64,000 nt of DNA from Gammaproteobacteria bacterium. GTDB lineage: Bacteria; Pseudomonadota; Gammaproteobacteria; Pseudomonadales; Pseudomonadaceae. The stretch covers positions 112,881 to 176,880 of the forward strand of contig JAAYFI010000020.1 of assembly GCA_012728315.1 (NCBI GenBank). Direction: 5' to 3'. A program made the position numbers and the translations under genes. Of this stretch, positions 37,317 to 46,498 are shown piece after piece; position 1 is the stretch's first letter; every line of letters starts with the position of its first letter. The notes beneath the pieces were generated by a model that saw nothing but the letters and a program-made list of their open reading frames with translations, made no database searches and was not told the DNA's origin.

Positions 37317-37994
37317 CTAGCGGCATATTTCTGTAAATAAATAACCCTGACCGCGCACTGTCTCAATAGGCTTAAAACCATTATCACCCTCGAGCTTACG
37401 CCGCAAGCGTCCAACCAATACTTCGATCACATTAGGGCCACGCTCTTCATCATCAGGGTACAGCTGCTCTATTAAGCGATCTTTGGATACCACTTGCTGA
37501 TGGTGACGCATTAAGTATTCAAGAATACGGTATTCGTAAGCGGTGAGCGCCAGCACCTCATCGGCCAATAGCGCTTGCTTGCGATTTAAATCCAGTACTA
37601 AAGGGCCGGCTCCAATAGTGGACTGCACAAAGCCCGATGAGCGCCGCAATAAAGCATTGAGACGCGCTTCAAGCTCTTCAAATTGAAAAGGTTTAACCAC
37701 GTAATCATCAGCACCGGCGGCAAGCCCTTCAACTTTATCTTGCCAATTGCCACGCGCAGTTAAAATCAAAATAGGAAATTGCTTACCTTGCTGACGCAGC
37801 TCACGAATCAAGTCCAGCCCACTCATACCCGGCAAGCCTAAATCAATAATGGCCAAATCATGGTTATACTCAGCAACCCGGTACAAGGCTTCTTCGGCGT
37901 CAGCAACCGCATCAACGATATGCCCGTGCTCACCCAAGCGCGAGTACAGGTGATGGCGCAACAGTGCTTCGTCCTCAACAACCAGTAGCTTCAT
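37317..37994 (-). CDS. phoP: response regulator PhoP-like (OmpR family)
   Basis: A 225-residue regulator, the length of Pseudomonas PhoP. The receiver (MKLLVVEDEALLRHHLYSRL) has the phospho-accepting Asp51 in LAIIDLGLPGMSGLDLI and the conserved Lys region DDYVVKPFQ. The winged helix (VLALTAYEYRILEYLM, RLRRKLEG) follows from about residue 125. The oprH gene that heads phoPQ in P. aeruginosa is absent; the flagellar operon lies upstream, 137 bases away. Confidence 0.92.
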   Translation of the reverse strand: MKLLVVEDEALLRHHLYSRLGEHGHIVDAVADAEEALYRVAEYNHDLAIIDLGLPGMSGLDLIRELRQQGKQFPILILTARGNWQDKVEGLAAGADDYVVKPFQFEELEARLNALLRRSSGFVQSTIGAGPLVLDLNRKQALLADEVLALTAYEYRILEYLMRHHQQVVSKDRLIEQLYPDDEERGPNVIEVLVGRLRRKLEGDNGFKPIETVRGQGYLFTEICR

Positions 37995-38131
37995 GCCCAG
38001 CCCTCCCCTATAAATTATTGACTATTCACTTCGGCGCAAGGCTGTAGCAGCCTGCTAACACAGATAACTCTGGGCAACTATAATGCCAAATCCGGTCTGA
38101 ACAACGGCTGAACTCTGGCAAGCACAGGTGT

Positions 38132-39268
38132 TTACTCGTCCCTGCGTAATTCTTCAGGCACCTCAGGCTCTTTGAATGCATCTGGTTTTTTCCCTTTACC
38201 CGCATGGTACTGTCGCAATTGATAGACATAAGCTAACACTTGGGCAACGGCCAGATATAAGCCGGCAGGAATTTCTTGATCCACTTCGGTGGAGTAATAC
38301 ACTGCTCGCGCTAAAGCAGGCGACTCAAGCAAAATAATTTTATGCTCATTACCGATTTCCCGGATTTTCAAAGCCAAGTAATCCCCACCCTTAGCCAACA
38401 AAACGGGGGCCTGTCCTTGTTCAGCATCGTATTTCAGAGCTACTGCAAAATGCGTTGGGTTGGTAATAATGACATCCGCCTCGGGTACAGCACTCATCAT
38501 ACGTCGCTCAGCCATTTCTCTTTGCAGCTGACGAATGCGCCCCTTCACTTCAGGTTTACCTTCGGTGTCTTTATATTCATCACGCACTTCTTGCTTGGTC
38601 ATTTTAAGTTTTTGCTTGCTGTCCCACATCTGAAAAGGCACATCAACAGCCGCAATAATAATTAAACCGCAAGCCAACCATAGGGCGCTCCAACCCACCA
38701 CTTGCATACTATGCAAAATCGCCATTTCCAATGGTTCACTGGCAAATTTAATCAACTCATCACGGGCGCGCGCCAAAACAAATAAGGCGACCGCCAGCAC
38801 AATAAAAAACTTACCAAGCGCCTTGAGCAACTCAACAATCGACTTCATTGAGAACATACGCTTCAGACCTGAAAGCGGATTCATACGGCTGAACTTAGGC
38901 GCTAAAGCTTCCATTGAGAACAACCAGCCACCTAAGGCTACAGGCCCAATAATAGCGGCCATTAACAGCACGATAAACAACGGAATTAAGGCATCACCGG
39001 CCATCTGTGCAGACTGCAACAAACTAATGGCCATATAGCGTTCATCGAGCAATAATTCGCGCGGCAGTGAAAAGTTTTTATGCATAACCTGCATAATTCG
39101 CTGCCCTACTGCACCACCAAAGCTTAATAAACCGCCGGTGCCTGCCAACACAACGGCTAAAGTATTGAGCTCACGGGAACGTGCAATTTCACCTTTTTTA
39201 CGTGAATCTTGTTTACGTTTCTCGGTAGGTTCTTCGCTTTTTTCAGCACCGTTTTCATTTTCAGCCAT
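38132..39268 (-). CDS. flhB: flagellar export apparatus protein FlhB
   Basis: FlhB is the autocleaving substrate-specificity switch of the flagellar type III export gate. The 378 residues have four membrane spans (about 35-210) and a cytosolic domain with the self-cleavage site Asn270-Pro271-Thr-His in IITNPTHFAVALKY. The N-terminus EKSEEPTEKRKQDSRKKGEI is typical. It is the last gene of fliL-fliM-fliN-fliO-fliP-fliQ-fliR-flhB, 11 bases after fliR. Confidence 0.97.
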   Translation of the reverse strand: MAENENGAEKSEEPTEKRKQDSRKKGEIARSRELNTLAVVLAGTGGLLSFGGAVGQRIMQVMHKNFSLPRELLLDERYMAISLLQSAQMAGDALIPLFIVLLMAAIIGPVALGGWLFSMEALAPKFSRMNPLSGLKRMFSMKSIVELLKALGKFFIVLAVALFVLARARDELIKFASEPLEMAILHSMQVVGWSALWLACGLIIIAAVDVPFQMWDSKQKLKMTKQEVRDEYKDTEGKPEVKGRIRQLQREMAERRMMSAVPEADVIITNPTHFAVALKYDAEQGQAPVLLAKGGDYLALKIREIGNEHKIILLESPALARAVYYSTEVDQEIPAGLYLAVAQVLAYVYQLRQYHAGKGKKPDAFKEPEVPEELRRDE

Positions 39269-39279
39269 TGCTTATTGCC

Positions 39280-40056
39280 TCACTGTGCTTGCGCGAGGCC
39301 GCGCAACATAAACAAAGCGTCCCTCGCCATAGCGTCGTATTGCGACAAAATATCCGCGGTTGAAATCCAGAAAATGATCAAACCCATAATCAAGGTTAAG
39401 GGAAAGCCGATGGTAAAAATATTCAACTGCGGTGCTGCACGGGTCATCACCCCAAACGCAATATTAATCACCAGCAGCGCACTGACCGCAGGTAATGCCA
39501 GCAACAAAGCTGCACCTATCACCCAGCTCAAGCGCCCAGCTAAAATAGCAAAGCTGGCCACATCTAATGTTTGCCCGACGGGTAAGGTGACAAAACTTTC
39601 CGCCAGCACTTCAAAGACCACTAAATGACCATTCATTGCTAAAAACAGTAATGTCACCAGCATCAGTAAAAACTGACCTAAAACAGGCACTGAAACACCT
39701 GTCGCAGGATCCATCATAGACGCAAAGCCGAGCCCCATCTGCATCGAGACCAGCTGTCCGGCAAAAACAAAAATATGAAAAAACAATTGCAGCGAGAAAC
39801 CGAGCATAGCCCCCACCACTATTTGCTCAGCAATCAATAGAATGCTCTGCAGGCTCAAAGCATCCACTTGCGGCATATCAGGCAGCACTGGCACTAACAT
39901 TAAAGTGATAGCCAATGCCATATATAAGCGCACACGCTGCGGAACCAGCTGGGTTCCAATAATGGGCATCACCATCAAAACGGCAGCGATACGAAACAGC
40001 GGCAGCAAAAAACTGCTGATCCAGCCAGCGATTTGTGCGCTACTGAGCTCTAGCAT
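39280..40056 (-). CDS. fliR: flagellar export apparatus protein FliR
   Basis: A 258-residue polytopic export-gate component with LPLFRIAAVLMVMPIIGTQL near the N-terminus and GFASMMDPATG in the loop typical of FliR. About six spans. It assembles with FliP and FliQ in the membrane core of the export gate. It lies 12 bases after fliQ and 11 before flhB in the same operon. Confidence 0.96.
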   Translation of the reverse strand: MLELSSAQIAGWISSFLLPLFRIAAVLMVMPIIGTQLVPQRVRLYMALAITLMLVPVLPDMPQVDALSLQSILLIAEQIVVGAMLGFSLQLFFHIFVFAGQLVSMQMGLGFASMMDPATGVSVPVLGQFLLMLVTLLFLAMNGHLVVFEVLAESFVTLPVGQTLDVASFAILAGRLSWVIGAALLLALPAVSALLVINIAFGVMTRAAPQLNIFTIGFPLTLIMGLIIFWISTADILSQYDAMARDALFMLRGLAQAQ

Positions 40057-40068
40057 GGCAAGCGCAAC

Positions 40069-40338
40069 TCAACCGATGACAAAAGGGATGTTATGAATCA
40101 ACCGTGTCGTGAAATCCATCCACTGCCCCACGAGCCAAGGACCTAAAACAATTAATGTCATAAAACTGACTAAAAGCCGCGGTAAAAAGCTTAACGTTTG
40201 CTCGTTGATTTGCGTGGCGGCCTGAAACATCGCCACCAACAACCCCACCAATAAACTCGGCACGATAATAGCGGCAACCACTAATGCAGTCAGCGACAAG
40301 GCCTCACGAAAGAGATCTACAGCAACCTCAGGAGTCAT
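40069..40338 (-). CDS. fliQ: flagellar export apparatus protein FliQ
   Basis: A small 89-residue protein with two membrane spans (about 15-40 and 52-75) and the family sequences PSLLVGLLVAMFQAATQINE and QTLSFLPRL, exactly the FliQ size. It forms the four-copy part of the FliPQR export gate. Gap of 16 bases to fliP. Confidence 0.97.
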   Translation of the reverse strand: MTPEVAVDLFREALSLTALVVAAIIVPSLLVGLLVAMFQAATQINEQTLSFLPRLLVSFMTLIVLGPWLVGQWMDFTTRLIHNIPFVIG

Positions 40339-40354
40339 ACACCTACCACCCTAT

Positions 40355-41116
40355 CTATAAAGTGCCGAAACTACTGGCGAGCGTACCAATGATCAGTGCC
40401 CAGCCATCCACTAACACAAATAGCATAATTTTAAACGGCAAAGAAATAATCAAAGGTGACAACATCATCATCCCCATTGCCATTAATATACTGGCGACCA
40501 CCAAATCAATAATCAAAAAAGGAATAAAGATCATAAAACCAATCTGAAAGGCGGTCTTTAATTCAGATGTCACAAATGCAGGAATCAAAATCACTAGGGG
40601 CGTTGCTTCCGCAGAAACAATATCTGTGCGCTTAGAAAGACGAACAAAAAGCTCTAAATCTGACTCTCGTGTTTGCGCCAGCATAAAGCCTCGCACAGGC
40701 GCTTCAGCGGCAGTTAATGCTTGTTGTACGGTAATAGTTTCATTCAAATAGGGTTGTAACGCATCTTCATTAATACGCTCAAATACAGGCGCCATAATAA
40801 ATAATGTTAAGAAAATGGTAAGCCCAATTAAAATTTGATTTGACGGTGTTTGCTGCAGTCCTAAGGCTTGCCTAAGAATAGAAAAGACAATAATAATTCG
40901 CGTAAAACACGTCATCAGCATGACAAAAGCTGGGATAAAACCCAGTGCTGTCATAATCAAAAGAATTTGCAAGTTAACCGAGTACTCTTGCTGCCCAGCA
41001 GCATCGGTAGTCAGTTTAATCGCAGAAATAGACAAAGGATCGTCTGCCGCGAATACGCCTGTGGCACACAACAGCAGCCCGGCCGCCAACAGCAATCGTG
41101 TAATCAAAGCGATCAT
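40355..41116 (-). CDS. fliP: flagellar export apparatus protein FliP
   Basis: A 253-residue export-gate component with an N-terminal signal peptide ([16 protein letters not shown]), the loop with [20 protein letters not shown] and the C-terminal [20 protein letters not shown]. Four spans after cleavage, as for FliP. It overlaps fliO by 4 bases. Confidence 0.97.
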   Translation of the reverse strand: MIALITRLLLAAGLLLCATGVFAADDPLSISAIKLTTDAAGQQEYSVNLQILLIMTALGFIPAFVMLMTCFTRIIIVFSILRQALGLQQTPSNQILIGLTIFLTLFIMAPVFERINEDALQPYLNETITVQQALTAAEAPVRGFMLAQTRESDLELFVRLSKRTDIVSAEATPLVILIPAFVTSELKTAFQIGFMIFIPFLIIDLVVASILMAMGMMMLSPLIISLPFKIMLFVLVDGWALIIGTLASSFGTL

Positions 41117-41586
41117 TGTGGGTCCTTTGCTGAGTTTTTTAAAACCTTAGTCAGGCGTTGAGCAAAAGCAGAAGGCACATGAGGCTCGGTACCCGTGACC
41201 TCTACGGGCTCTTGCAGCACATGCAAAGGCACAATGGTTCCCGGTGTTAAACCAAGCAAAATCTGCTCTTTACCCACCTGCACCAACAACAGACGATCAC
41301 GCGGCCCTAACGCTTGAGTCGCTAATAAGGAAATCGCTCGCTGCGAGCCCTTAACCGGTAAGCTTTGCTGAACTCGACGCACAATCCAAGCCAGCAGAAA
41401 AATCAAGCCAATCACCAGTAGCAAGCCCATCACCAGCTGCAATAACTGGGCACTGAGTTGGCTCGACTCGAGCACGCCTGAGCTGGCGACTGCTACTTTC
41501 GGTTCACTGCTACTGTTGTGCGCAATAGCAGTGTCCTCGGCCCAAGCCGGACTGAAAGTGAGCATCAGCATGATAAAAAGACGCAT
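41113..41586 (-). CDS. fliO: flagellar export apparatus assembly protein FliO
   Basis: A 157-residue protein with a signal-like N-terminus ([16 protein letters not shown]), a single membrane span ([18 protein letters not shown], about 52-70) and a cytosolic domain with [20 protein letters not shown], the FliO/MopB signature. FliO helps assemble the FliP ring. It lies 4 bases after fliN. Confidence 0.93.
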   Translation of the reverse strand: MRLFIMLMLTFSPAWAEDTAIAHNSSSEPKVAVASSGVLESSQLSAQLLQLVMGLLLVIGLIFLLAWIVRRVQQSLPVKGSQRAISLLATQALGPRDRLLLVQVGKEQILLGLTPGTIVPLHVLQEPVEVTGTEPHVPSAFAQRLTKVLKNSAKDPQ

Positions 41587-41590
41587 AAAT

Positions 41591-42055
41591 TTACCGTAGT
41601 TTCTTAATACGCTCGCTTGGGCTGATCACATCAGTCAAACGAATACCAAACTTCTCATTGACGACAACCACTTCGCCATGGGCAATTAAAGTCCCATTCA
41701 CCAGTACATCTAATGGCTCACCCGCCAGTCGGTCCAACTCCACTACAGAGCCCTGATTAAGCTGCAGCAAGTTACGAATGCTAATATCCGCGCTACCAAC
41801 TTCCATGGAGATACTGACCGGAATATCTAAAATGACATCCAGATTAGGACCGCCCAAGGTGGTCAAAGCTTCGTCCTCACTGTGCTGATGCGAGGGGAAT
41901 TCCTGCATCGGAGCTTTCGCAGGACCACTGCTTTGCGCAAGCATCGCGTCAATATCATCTTGCTCTGTACTTGCACCTGCTTCAGCTAAAGCTGCAGCCC
42001 ACTCATCAGCCAGGGCTTGATCTTCACTGGAAACCTGCTCATTTTCGTCGTTCAT
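41591..42055 (-). CDS. fliN: flagellar motor switch protein FliN
   Basis: FliN forms the bottom of the C-ring and controls rotation direction and export docking. The 154 residues have an acidic Asp/Glu/Gln-rich N-terminal extension (1-65) and a SpoA domain with DVILDIPVSISMEVGSADIS, LNQGSVVELDRLAGEPLDVL and the GIRLTDVISPSERI end. The gap to fliO is 4 bases. Confidence 0.96.
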   Translation of the reverse strand: MNDENEQVSSEDQALADEWAAALAEAGASTEQDDIDAMLAQSSGPAKAPMQEFPSHQHSEDEALTTLGGPNLDVILDIPVSISMEVGSADISIRNLLQLNQGSVVELDRLAGEPLDVLVNGTLIAHGEVVVVNEKFGIRLTDVISPSERIKKLR

Positions 42056-42088
42056 ATACTTTTCTCAACTATCCAATAAAACCAAAAA

Positions 42089-43060
42089 TCAGCGCCTTTT
42101 TTGCACGGGACCCAGCACTTGTAAGGCTAAATTACCATGATGCTCTCCCAGCTTAACCTTAAAGGTTGGCACGCCATTTGCGCGCAGCAACATAGTCTCT
42201 GGCATGTCGACCGGAATCACATCACCCGGCTGCATTTTGAGGATGTCGCGCAATTTGAGCTGCCTGCGCACTACAGTAGAACGCAAAGGAACTTTCACAT
42301 CTAAAATATCTTCACGAATCGCCTTACTCCAACGCTCATCCTGATCATCGACATCGGATTGAAAGCCTGCATCCAGCATCTCACGGATTGGCTCAATCAT
42401 TGAGTAAGGCAGAGTGATATGTAATTCACCGCCACCACCGTCCAACTCAATATGAAAGGTTGAAATCACCACCACTTCACTTGGGCTGACGATATTGGCC
42501 AATGCGGGGTTAACTTCTGAGTTCATATACTCAAAATCAACATCTAAAACCGCATGCCAAGCTTCTTTCAAATCAACAAAAGCTTGTTCCAAAACCATGC
42601 GTACCACACGCAATTCAGTTGGCGTAAACTCACGTCCTTCAATCTTGGCATGACGACCATCACCACCAAAAAAGTTATCCACCAACTTAAAGACTAAACG
42701 CGAATCAAGGATAAATAACGCCGTGCCACGCAAAGGCTTCATTTTTACTAAATTTAAGCTGGTGGGCACATACAGCGAATGCACATACTCACCAAACTTC
42801 ATCACTTGCACGCCACCTACAGATACATCAGCAGAACGTCGCAACAAGTTAAACATACTGATGCGCGTATAACGTGCAAAACGCTCATTAATCATCTCAA
42901 GCGTTGGCATGCGTCCGCGTACAATACGATCTTGGCTGGTTAAGTCGTACTGCTTAATTGCGCCAGGTACCGCATCATCAGTGGTATCCACCAGACCGTC
43001 ATCGACACCGTGCAACAGGGCATCAATTTCATCTTGTGAAAGTAAATCTTGTACGGCCAT
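42089..43060 (-). CDS. fliM: flagellar motor switch protein FliM
   Basis: A 323-residue C-ring protein. The N-terminal CheY-P binding peptide LLSQDEIDALLHGVDDG is followed by the CheC-like middle domain (FNLLRRSADVSVGGVQ, IFILDSRLVFKLVDNFFGG) and the C-terminal SpoA domain (LRDILKMQPGDVIPVDMPE). CheY-phosphate binding here reverses rotation. Gap of 23 bases to fliL. Confidence 0.97.
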   Translation of the reverse strand: MAVQDLLSQDEIDALLHGVDDGLVDTTDDAVPGAIKQYDLTSQDRIVRGRMPTLEMINERFARYTRISMFNLLRRSADVSVGGVQVMKFGEYVHSLYVPTSLNLVKMKPLRGTALFILDSRLVFKLVDNFFGGDGRHAKIEGREFTPTELRVVRMVLEQAFVDLKEAWHAVLDVDFEYMNSEVNPALANIVSPSEVVVISTFHIELDGGGGELHITLPYSMIEPIREMLDAGFQSDVDDQDERWSKAIREDILDVKVPLRSTVVRRQLKLRDILKMQPGDVIPVDMPETMLLRANGVPTFKVKLGEHHGNLALQVLGPVQKRR

Positions 43061-43083
43061 TTTAAGTCGTTCCTATCCAGGTT

Positions 43084-43587
43084 TTACTGCATGACAACAT
43101 TGGTAAATAGCACTTGCTCAACCACTGGTTTACCCACTTCAATCAGCGCTAATTCTTGCACGGCAACAGTGGCTTTTTGTTTCAACAGCTCAACCCCTAA
43201 AGGGGTATTAAGCTCATCAAAATCTTGACTGGAGAACAACATCACCAACTGATTACGCAGCGTCGGCATATGGATTTTTAGCTGATCAAGGTCTGCCTTA
43301 TTGCGCGCCATCAAGGCGACGCTAACCTGCAAATAACGAGGTTTGCCTTGGCTTTTAAAGTTAACCACAAATGCTGGAGCCAACACTTCATAAATGGCTT
43401 GCTGTTTACCGAGGCTTTCTTGCACAGGCTCAACGTCTGCAGTGCTACGCCCTAAAAAAAACCATGTGCCAGCCACGGATAATACAATCGCAACTAATAA
43501 TGCAACAGCCACTAAAACAATGATTTTCATCTTGTTTTTTTTAGGCGCAGCTATTGCCTGCTGCGGCGCTTCAGATTGTTGTGCCAT
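43084..43587 (-). CDS. fliL: flagellar basal-body associated protein FliL
   Basis: A 167-residue single-span membrane protein: span at about 21-43 (KIIVLVAVALLVAIVLSVAG), then a periplasmic domain with KPRYLQVSVALMARNKADLD and NQLVMLFSSQDFDELNTPLG typical of FliL. It associates with the stator and affects torque. First gene of the fliL-flhB operon, 63 bases after fliK. Confidence 0.95.
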   Translation of the reverse strand: MAQQSEAPQQAIAAPKKNKMKIIVLVAVALLVAIVLSVAGTWFFLGRSTADVEPVQESLGKQQAIYEVLAPAFVVNFKSQGKPRYLQVSVALMARNKADLDQLKIHMPTLRNQLVMLFSSQDFDELNTPLGVELLKQKATVAVQELALIEVGKPVVEQVLFTNVVMQ

Positions 43588-43650
43588 TTGTGCCCCATTA
43601 TTTTAAATATGCCAACAGTTTAACAGCCTAAGGCGAAGATGCTCAGTTGA

Positions 43651-44985
43651 TTAGGCATAATAATCAACTAAACCCAGCCGACCATCCTGCTGCGCTCGAA
43701 TTGGCGTGACATGCTGCACTGTTTCATCCTGATTGTCTCCATCAACACCACTGCGCCCCTGCGCTACAGCATGTTCTCTAGACTCAGTATGTTGCTGCTG
43801 TGACTGATCAGACACATTCACATCCACATTCTGCATCCCTTGCTGAGCTAAAAGCTCTCGTAAACGGTGCATTTGCGTCTCAAGCGAGTCACGTACGCCG
43901 GCATGCGCACTCGTAAAGGTGATCTGTGTATGCTCTTGCCCAACACTGACTTTGATATCTAAGCGCCCCAGCTCAGCAGGATCCAACTTGATCTCTGCAG
44001 ACTTTAAGTTTTGTGAAGACATCCACATGACTTTATCCGTGACTTGCTGCGTCCAACCCGGTTGCTGCATGGCTATCGCTGCACCTGGGACCTGCCGCGT
44101 CGACTGGGCAGGCAAAAGCGTGTCTTGACGTGGCAGCATATCGCTACGAACAGTCTCTGTCGGGGTGACAGCTTTATTGTTCAGCAAACTATCTGGTGCG
44201 ACCTTAGTGCTCTCAACTAAAGCGGCCGTATTATTTTTATCAGGGGTTGCTTTGTCTACTAAGACCTCCCCTGCTTTACCTGACGCAGCAGTGAGCAATG
44301 CTGCTTTATCAGTGCTAGCCTGCTGCTCGGGTTCGCTGAAATCTTTTAACGATACCGCGTCCTCATCGGCGGCCAGCTGCAGTTCATCCACCTCAAGGGT
44401 TTCAGTCGTCAGTCCAACACTGCCAATGCTTTGCGCTGAACTGAACAACACCTTAGATTCAGCCTCAACCGCTGCTGGCGCAGCATCTACATAGTCCATT
44501 GGAGTTGCCGTCATTGCCATCAGCAGTAATGGATCCATCAGCTCATCGACAGGCTCTTCAGGCAACTGTGCATGATCTTGCGGCAAAAGATTGCCGCTCT
44601 GCTCACTCACACTCTGAGTGCTGGACTGGGCTGCCCCTTCAGCATCACTGCCTTGCCCTGCCTGCGTACTGTCACGCTTAACCGGCTCTCTAGGCGAAGC
44701 TGCGGGCTTATCTTGCGGCGGCTGTGCGGTATTTTTTGCTACGGTTTGCCGCGCTGTTTGCTGTTGTTTCTCTTGCACACTGGCAGCTTGGCGTTGCTGT
44801 GTTTGCTGCTGAACCTGCTGCTGATGCGCTTGCACAGCACGCTGTTGCTGCGCGTAAAGATTAGAAAACGTATCGCCAGAAACCGTACTCGCCGGCCGCT
44901 GACTCATAGTATTATCCTGCCCAGCAGGCGTCTGCGTACGCGCTGATTGCGGCGCAGGTCGTAATAAAAAATCGGTGGTTGCCAT
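43651..44985 (-). CDS. fliK: flagellar hook-length control protein FliK
   Basis: A secreted ruler of 444 residues. A long Gln/Ala/Thr/Ser-rich N-terminal and middle region (polyglutamine-like QQQ runs at about 50-90) is followed by the Flg_hook C-domain at about 320-420, with LKSAEIKLDPAELGRLDIKV and HAGVRDSLETQMHRLRELLA. An alternative longer frame to 45051 is ruled out because the sigma-54 promoter lies inside it and a TAGGAA ribosome site precedes the Met at 44985. It stops the export of hook subunits by signalling to FlhB. Confidence 0.93.
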   Translation of the reverse strand: MATTDFLLRPAPQSARTQTPAGQDNTMSQRPASTVSGDTFSNLYAQQQRAVQAHQQQVQQQTQQRQAASVQEKQQQTARQTVAKNTAQPPQDKPAASPREPVKRDSTQAGQGSDAEGAAQSSTQSVSEQSGNLLPQDHAQLPEEPVDELMDPLLLMAMTATPMDYVDAAPAAVEAESKVLFSSAQSIGSVGLTTETLEVDELQLAADEDAVSLKDFSEPEQQASTDKAALLTAASGKAGEVLVDKATPDKNNTAALVESTKVAPDSLLNNKAVTPTETVRSDMLPRQDTLLPAQSTRQVPGAAIAMQQPGWTQQVTDKVMWMSSQNLKSAEIKLDPAELGRLDIKVSVGQEHTQITFTSAHAGVRDSLETQMHRLRELLAQQGMQNVDVNVSDQSQQQHTESREHAVAQGRSGVDGDNQDETVQHVTPIRAQQDGRLGLVDYYA

Positions 44986-45024
44986 TGTTTTATTCCTAGC
45001 ATAAACCCGTATTGGCATATACAA

Positions 45025-45040
45025 AGCAATATTCAAGCCA
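45025..45040 (-). promoter_or_regulatory. sigma-54 (-24/-12) promoter of fliK
   Basis: On the minus strand TGGCTTGAATATTGCT has GG and GC separated by 10 bases, fitting the RpoN consensus TGGCACG-N4-TTGC. It lies about 40 bases before the fliK start, implying a 5' leader of roughly 28 bases. In Pseudomonas most mid-class flagellar genes use RpoN with FleQ. Confidence 0.75.
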
Positions 45041-45121
45041 ACAAACCGCAAGGCCGCGTATTAGTATGTTTTCACGCCAAGATGCCAGCAATGCGTGCTG
45101 TTATTCGTCATTAATTTGACC

Positions 45122-45946
45122 TTATACACTCATCACATCTAAAAAACGCGGCTCTGCATGCTGATCAATGGCTAAACTGGCGAAATCAAACAACTGCCTA
45201 TCTGCTAATTGTGACGGAGCAACATTTTGCAACGCTCTGAACATAATATCTAAGCGCCCAGGTGTTTTTTGCTCCCATTCTTGCAGCATGCCTTTCACCA
45301 CTTGGCGCTGTAGATTTTCTTGCGAGCCACATAAGTTGCACGGAATAATAGGAAAACCTTGCAGCTCAGCATACTCAGCAATATCGCTTTCTTTGCAATA
45401 GGCTAAAGGACGAATCACAACGTTGCGACCGTCATCGGAAAGCAGCTTAGGCGGCATAGCCTTTAAAGTGCCACCAAAAAACATATTTAAGAAAAATGTT
45501 TCCAAAATATCGTCACGATGGTGACCGAGCGCCATCTTTGTTGCACCAATTTCATCAGCATAGGTATATAAAGTGCCTCGGCGCAAACGCGAACACAAAG
45601 AACAGGTCGTTTTACCTTCGGGGATTTTCTCTTTAACCACAGAGTAAGTGTCTTTTTCAATAATATGGTATTCAACACCTAAAGACTCAAGGTATGCCGG
45701 CAGTACATGCTCGGGAAAACCAGGCTGTTTTTGATCCATATTGACAGCCACTAAAGAAAACTGAATCGGCGCAACTTTTTGCAAGTGCAGCAACATATCC
45801 AACATGGCATAACTGTCTTTACCGCCTGACAAGCACACCATCACTTTATCGCCATCTTCAATCATATTAAAATCAGTGACCGCTTCGCCGGTAAGGCGGC
45901 GCAAACGCTTCTGTAATTTTTTCTGATTGACTGACAAATTACTCAT
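45122..45946 (-). CDS. ttcA: tRNA 2-thiocytidine(32) synthetase TtcA
   Basis: TtcA thiolates cytidine 32 in certain tRNAs using an iron-sulfur cluster. The 274 residues have the PP-loop SGGKDS at 40-45 and the cluster-binding cysteines Cys115/Cys118 in [10 protein letters not shown] and Cys203/Cys206 in PCNLCGSQ. A perfect 14-base hairpin lies 10 bases upstream of the start, with a GGAT ribosome site between it and the ATG, which may regulate translation. Confidence 0.96.
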   Translation of the reverse strand: MSNLSVNQKKLQKRLRRLTGEAVTDFNMIEDGDKVMVCLSGGKDSYAMLDMLLHLQKVAPIQFSLVAVNMDQKQPGFPEHVLPAYLESLGVEYHIIEKDTYSVVKEKIPEGKTTCSLCSRLRRGTLYTYADEIGATKMALGHHRDDILETFFLNMFFGGTLKAMPPKLLSDDGRNVVIRPLAYCKESDIAEYAELQGFPIIPCNLCGSQENLQRQVVKGMLQEWEQKTPGRLDIMFRALQNVAPSQLADRQLFDFASLAIDQHAEPRFLDVMSV

Positions 45947-45955
45947 AATAGGATC

Positions 45956-45990
45956 CGCAACAGGTAAAAAGCGCTATTTTACCTGTTGCG
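45956..45990 (-). promoter_or_regulatory. 14-base perfect hairpin in the leader of ttcA
   Basis: CGCAACAGGTAAAA pairs perfectly with TTTTACCTGTTGCG around a 7-base loop. The structure ends 10 bases before the ttcA ATG. It has no T tract toward ttcA, so a leader structure or protected 5' end is as likely as a terminator of the upstream fragment. Confidence 0.6.
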
Positions 45991-46001
45991 CAGAACAAAC
46001 C

Positions 46002-46425
46002 CTAGCAGTGTCTTATGAGTGACTCGGTATTTTTAGCAAACATTTCTTCGCTTGCGCTGCATTCTTTCAATACCATTAGACTTTTACCGAACTCACCGCT
46101 CGCCTGCCAAGATAAAACGCCCAGATCACCCTGGCTGTGCCAAGGATAACGGCCTGCAGTTGCAGTCGACACATAGAGCGCAGCAGAAGCGCTCACTGTG
46201 TAAGTCTGGCCAACTGCTTGAAGCACTGCATAGGAGTTACCGCTGGCGGTATTCAGGCAAGTGACAGGCATCGATACTCCGCGCTCACACTGGTCGTCAA
46301 CTGACTGTAATTGATCAAGCGGCTGCGCAGCCAGTCATGGTGAGGTGACCCAAGCTGTTAAAACCAGCTGAGTTTTGATTGATGCAGTCATATTTTTCCG
46401 GCAGATCACTGTGATTGCCAAACAT
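46002..46425 (-). pseudogene. small gene apparently broken by a frameshift
   Basis: A well-placed ATG at 46425 with a TGAGG ribosome site opens MFGNHSDLPEKYDCINQNSA and stops at 46315. The +1 frame, entered at about 46325, is then open to 46002, with the longest ATG-started part at 46271 (89 residues, PVTCLNTASGNSYAVLQAVG to the end). Joining the two frames gives one protein of about 135-140 residues. No family is recognised. Either a frameshift mutation, a sequencing error, or two unrelated short frames would explain it. The downstream part is not a shadow of another gene. Confidence 0.45.
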
Positions 46426-46498
46426 AAAACCTCATCATAGACTCACACAATCATTTTTCGCTGCAGTTTAGGCTGCCACTATTTTAGAGCCCAGTCGT

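Noticed and set aside
44165..44946. Several plus-strand frames inside fliK
   Set aside because: They are shadows of the low-complexity Gln/Ala-rich fliK sequence, giving Ser/Ala/Cys/Leu-rich translations.
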